Shown piece after piece: positions 16,978 to 18,680 of a stretch of 18,680 nucleotides of DNA; the first letter of the stretch is position 1; every line of letters begins with the position of its first letter. The notes under the pieces are model-generated. The model worked only from the letters and a program-made list of their open reading frames with translations. It ran no database searches and was not told where the DNA came from. The position numbers were made by a program, and so were the translations under genes. Source of the stretch: Hyphochytrium catenoides (taxonomy: Eukaryota; Sar; Hyphochytriomycetes; Hyphochytriales; Hyphochytriaceae); the NCBI GenBank assembly GCA_900088475.1, contig FLMG01000724.1, forward strand, positions 1 to 18,680. Direction: 5' to 3'.

Positions 16978-17351
16978 GCTGTGGCGCTGGCCAGCAGGAG
17001 GCGGGCAGGGCGGCCGAAGGTGGGGCATCACCGCCCCAGAGGAACGATCTATTTTCTGTCCTAATTACCAATAAGAATCCTATTATCCAGTATAGACGGA
17101 CAGTAAATGCCTTCTATCCTGTATCCGACCGGGACCCCTGTCTGTTGAGACTGTGGGGCCAAAGCTACGAAGATTTTGTGCTGATGAAGAAACTGCCCCA
17201 TGAGACGGAATGCTATCAGGTAGAGGCTTGCAGGATATGGATCACTAATGAAACGCAGCGGCTAATCTTTGGGAGGATTGGACATCATCGCCAGTCCGAC
17301 CGTCAGCCTTTCTCCTTGCTCCAGGCGCTTCAGTGCCTCCCCGTCCTGGAC
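16975..17351 (+). other. Unique segment between CT and GA tracts, with an open frame
   Basis: One + strand frame stays open across the whole segment and into both repeats. The part from about 17060 to 17346 reads like ordinary protein (CLLRLWGQSYEDFVL, ECYQVEACRIW). It has no credible ATG start: the frame's first ATG is upstream of the repeat. It could be an exon of an unrecognised gene or chance. No family is recognised. Confidence 0.2.
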
Positions 17352-17393
17352 AGAGAGAGAGAGAGAGAGCGAGAGAGGGAGAATAATGATGGG

Positions 17394-17425
<32 letters not shown>

Positions 17426-17643
17426 ATGACGGAGAGAGAGAGAGAGAGGAGAGAGAGAGGAAGAGAGAAAGAGGAGAGAGAGAACAAGAGAGAGACACAG
17501 AATGAGTACAGTGACAGTAATGGTAGCACAGGGAACGACGTAGGGAGAGCAGAGAGGAGAGTGGACGCAGGGAGGAGGAGAGAGGGAGAAGAGGGAGAGA
17601 AGAGCAGGGGGAGAGAGAGAGAGAGAGAGAGAGAAGAGAAGGG
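17352..17643 (+). repeat. GA-rich purine tract block
   Basis: Several (GA)n runs (17352-17497 and 17570-17643) are separated by a short unique piece holding GTGACAGTAATGG. The + strand is purine-rich, the opposite of tracts left of 16975. Arg/Glu-only frames here are artefacts. Confidence 0.9.
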
Positions 17644-18680
17644 ACAGTGCGGGGCACTTATTAAGGCCGTGGGAGGAGATTGGAGAAAGAGCCGAAGGCT
17701 GGTGATGCGGAAGATAAGACGGACTTGAACGGCGGGCAGAGATTGTGGGGAGAGAGGGAGAGAGAGACATTGCGATGATCAAATAGAAGCAGCTTGCAGT
17801 CAGAAGAGAGACAGAAGGTAGAACTACAAATAAAACAACAGGAAGAGCGCGTCATAACAAGAAAGAGAAAGGAGGGGGAACGAAGAGAGAGAGAGAGAGA
17901 GAGAGAGAAAAGAAGAACAGAGGGTGTGTCTGACGATCGCGGTGCGTGAAACGGTAGGAAGGAGGAAAAGAGGGAAGAGACAGAAAGAGACAGATCTTTC
18001 CGTCAGACTAAGATGAAAGTGAAGGAAACAGAGAGCGGCGACAATAAAGAGATAGACAGAGAAAAAAAAAAGAGAGAGGGGGAGAAAGCGAGAGAGAGAG
18101 GAAAGAGAGAGACAGAGAGAGGCACAGAACAAAAGAACTCTTGAGATTGTGACGAAGAAGAAAGCGTTGATGAAAACTTACAAAGAGGGATTCTTTCATA
18201 AAATAGCTCCTTGGCTACTCTACCATATGTCTCTCTCTCTCTCTCTCTTGTCAGAACAGTCTCTAACTTTTTCAAAGGAACGTGGGCAGACTTAGAGAGA
18301 CGGAAAGAGGCTGCCAGAGAGAGAGAGAGAGAGAGAGAGAAAGTGTGTCATGAGGACTATGACGGCAACAAAGGGATAATAGGATGCATTAAATCCTACG
18401 CCATGCCGCGAAACAACGGAGACAAGCGAGAAGGATGTAAGGGAAGAAGAGAGCCTTGAAGAGAGAGAGAAAGAGAGAGAGAGGCTTAGGAGAGAAGCAC
18501 CACCAGATGATCCTTAACTGAAAAACTGACAAATGAGAACAGACGAGAGAGGAAGAGACACCACGAACGTTCATAATAGGAAGGTAGTATCAGTGAACGA
18601 ACGGTTATTCATCCATACATTGCTCTGTCCTTCTCTCCCGTCTTGCGCTCCTTCTGTCGCATTCTCTCTCTCTCTCTCTC
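17644..18680. repeat. Microsatellite island with alternating GA and CT runs
   Basis: GA-type runs on + lie at 17745-17768, 17860-17923, 17954-17995, 18049-18122, 18316-18341 and 18459-18484. CT-type runs lie at 18230-18249 and 18663 to the window end. The sequence between runs is short and shows no gene. An AATAAA occurs at about 17829. Confidence 0.85.

Noticed and set aside
16887-17429. 180-codon ORF starting before the (CT)n run
   Set aside because: About 30 codons are pure Ser/Leu from the repeat and the end is pure Arg/Glu from the GA tract. Only the middle segment is worth a look and is listed separately.
17262-17782. Overlapping 131- and 150-codon minus-strand ORFs
   Set aside because: Dinucleotide repeats give Ser/Leu frames on one strand and Arg/Glu frames on the other in all phases.

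Overview
The window looks like nuclear DNA of a eukaryotic microbe, not a bacterium. Its long genes are widely spaced and each has its own promoter space. Three of the four carry secretory signal sequences, there is no operon packing or Shine-Dalgarno pattern, and the gaps are full of (CT)n/(GA)n microsatellites. All four well-supported genes are uninterrupted by introns. This style, together with a Mid2/Wsc-like membrane protein, fits a compact fungal genome. My best guess is a basidiomycete of the Ustilaginomycotina kind, but another protist or alga cannot be excluded from this sequence alone.

Layout. Positions 1-1140 hold two decayed copies of the same unknown coding tail, facing each other as an imperfect inverted repeat (arms 250-495 and 776-1026). 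At 2019-3881 (-) is an FAD- and NAD(P)-binding oxidoreductase. Positions 3882-7800 are mostly non-coding. They contain a cluster of CGCCGTC motifs, a CT tract, a perfect 16-bp hairpin and two minus-strand open segments (5404-5832 and 7237-7521) that look like gene fragments. At 7808-9256 (+) and 10296-11549 (-) lie two convergent paralogues. They encode secreted proteins with an acidic pro-region, a cysteine-rich module with an invariant CLDC motif, and an aerolysin/ETX-MTX2-like beta-rich region. Positions 11950-14920 hold microsatellites and no gene I can defend. At 14921-16231 (-) is a single-pass membrane protein with an eight-cysteine ectodomain, a Ser/Thr/Pro stalk and a tail carrying a triple pentapeptide repeat around tyrosine. 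From about 16500 to the end the window is a microsatellite island. It switches from pyrimidine-rich to purine-rich on the + strand near 17000-17350.

How the genes relate. The two aerolysin-like proteins are the only clear functional pair. They share about half their residues by my manual alignment and have identical cysteine spacing over the first six intervals, so they probably arose by an inverted local duplication. They could act on a host, prey or competitor membrane, or in development or defence, but the sequence does not say which. The oxidoreductase and the membrane sensor-like protein are probably independent neighbours. The candidate novel system is the paired eight-cysteine aerolysin-like family.
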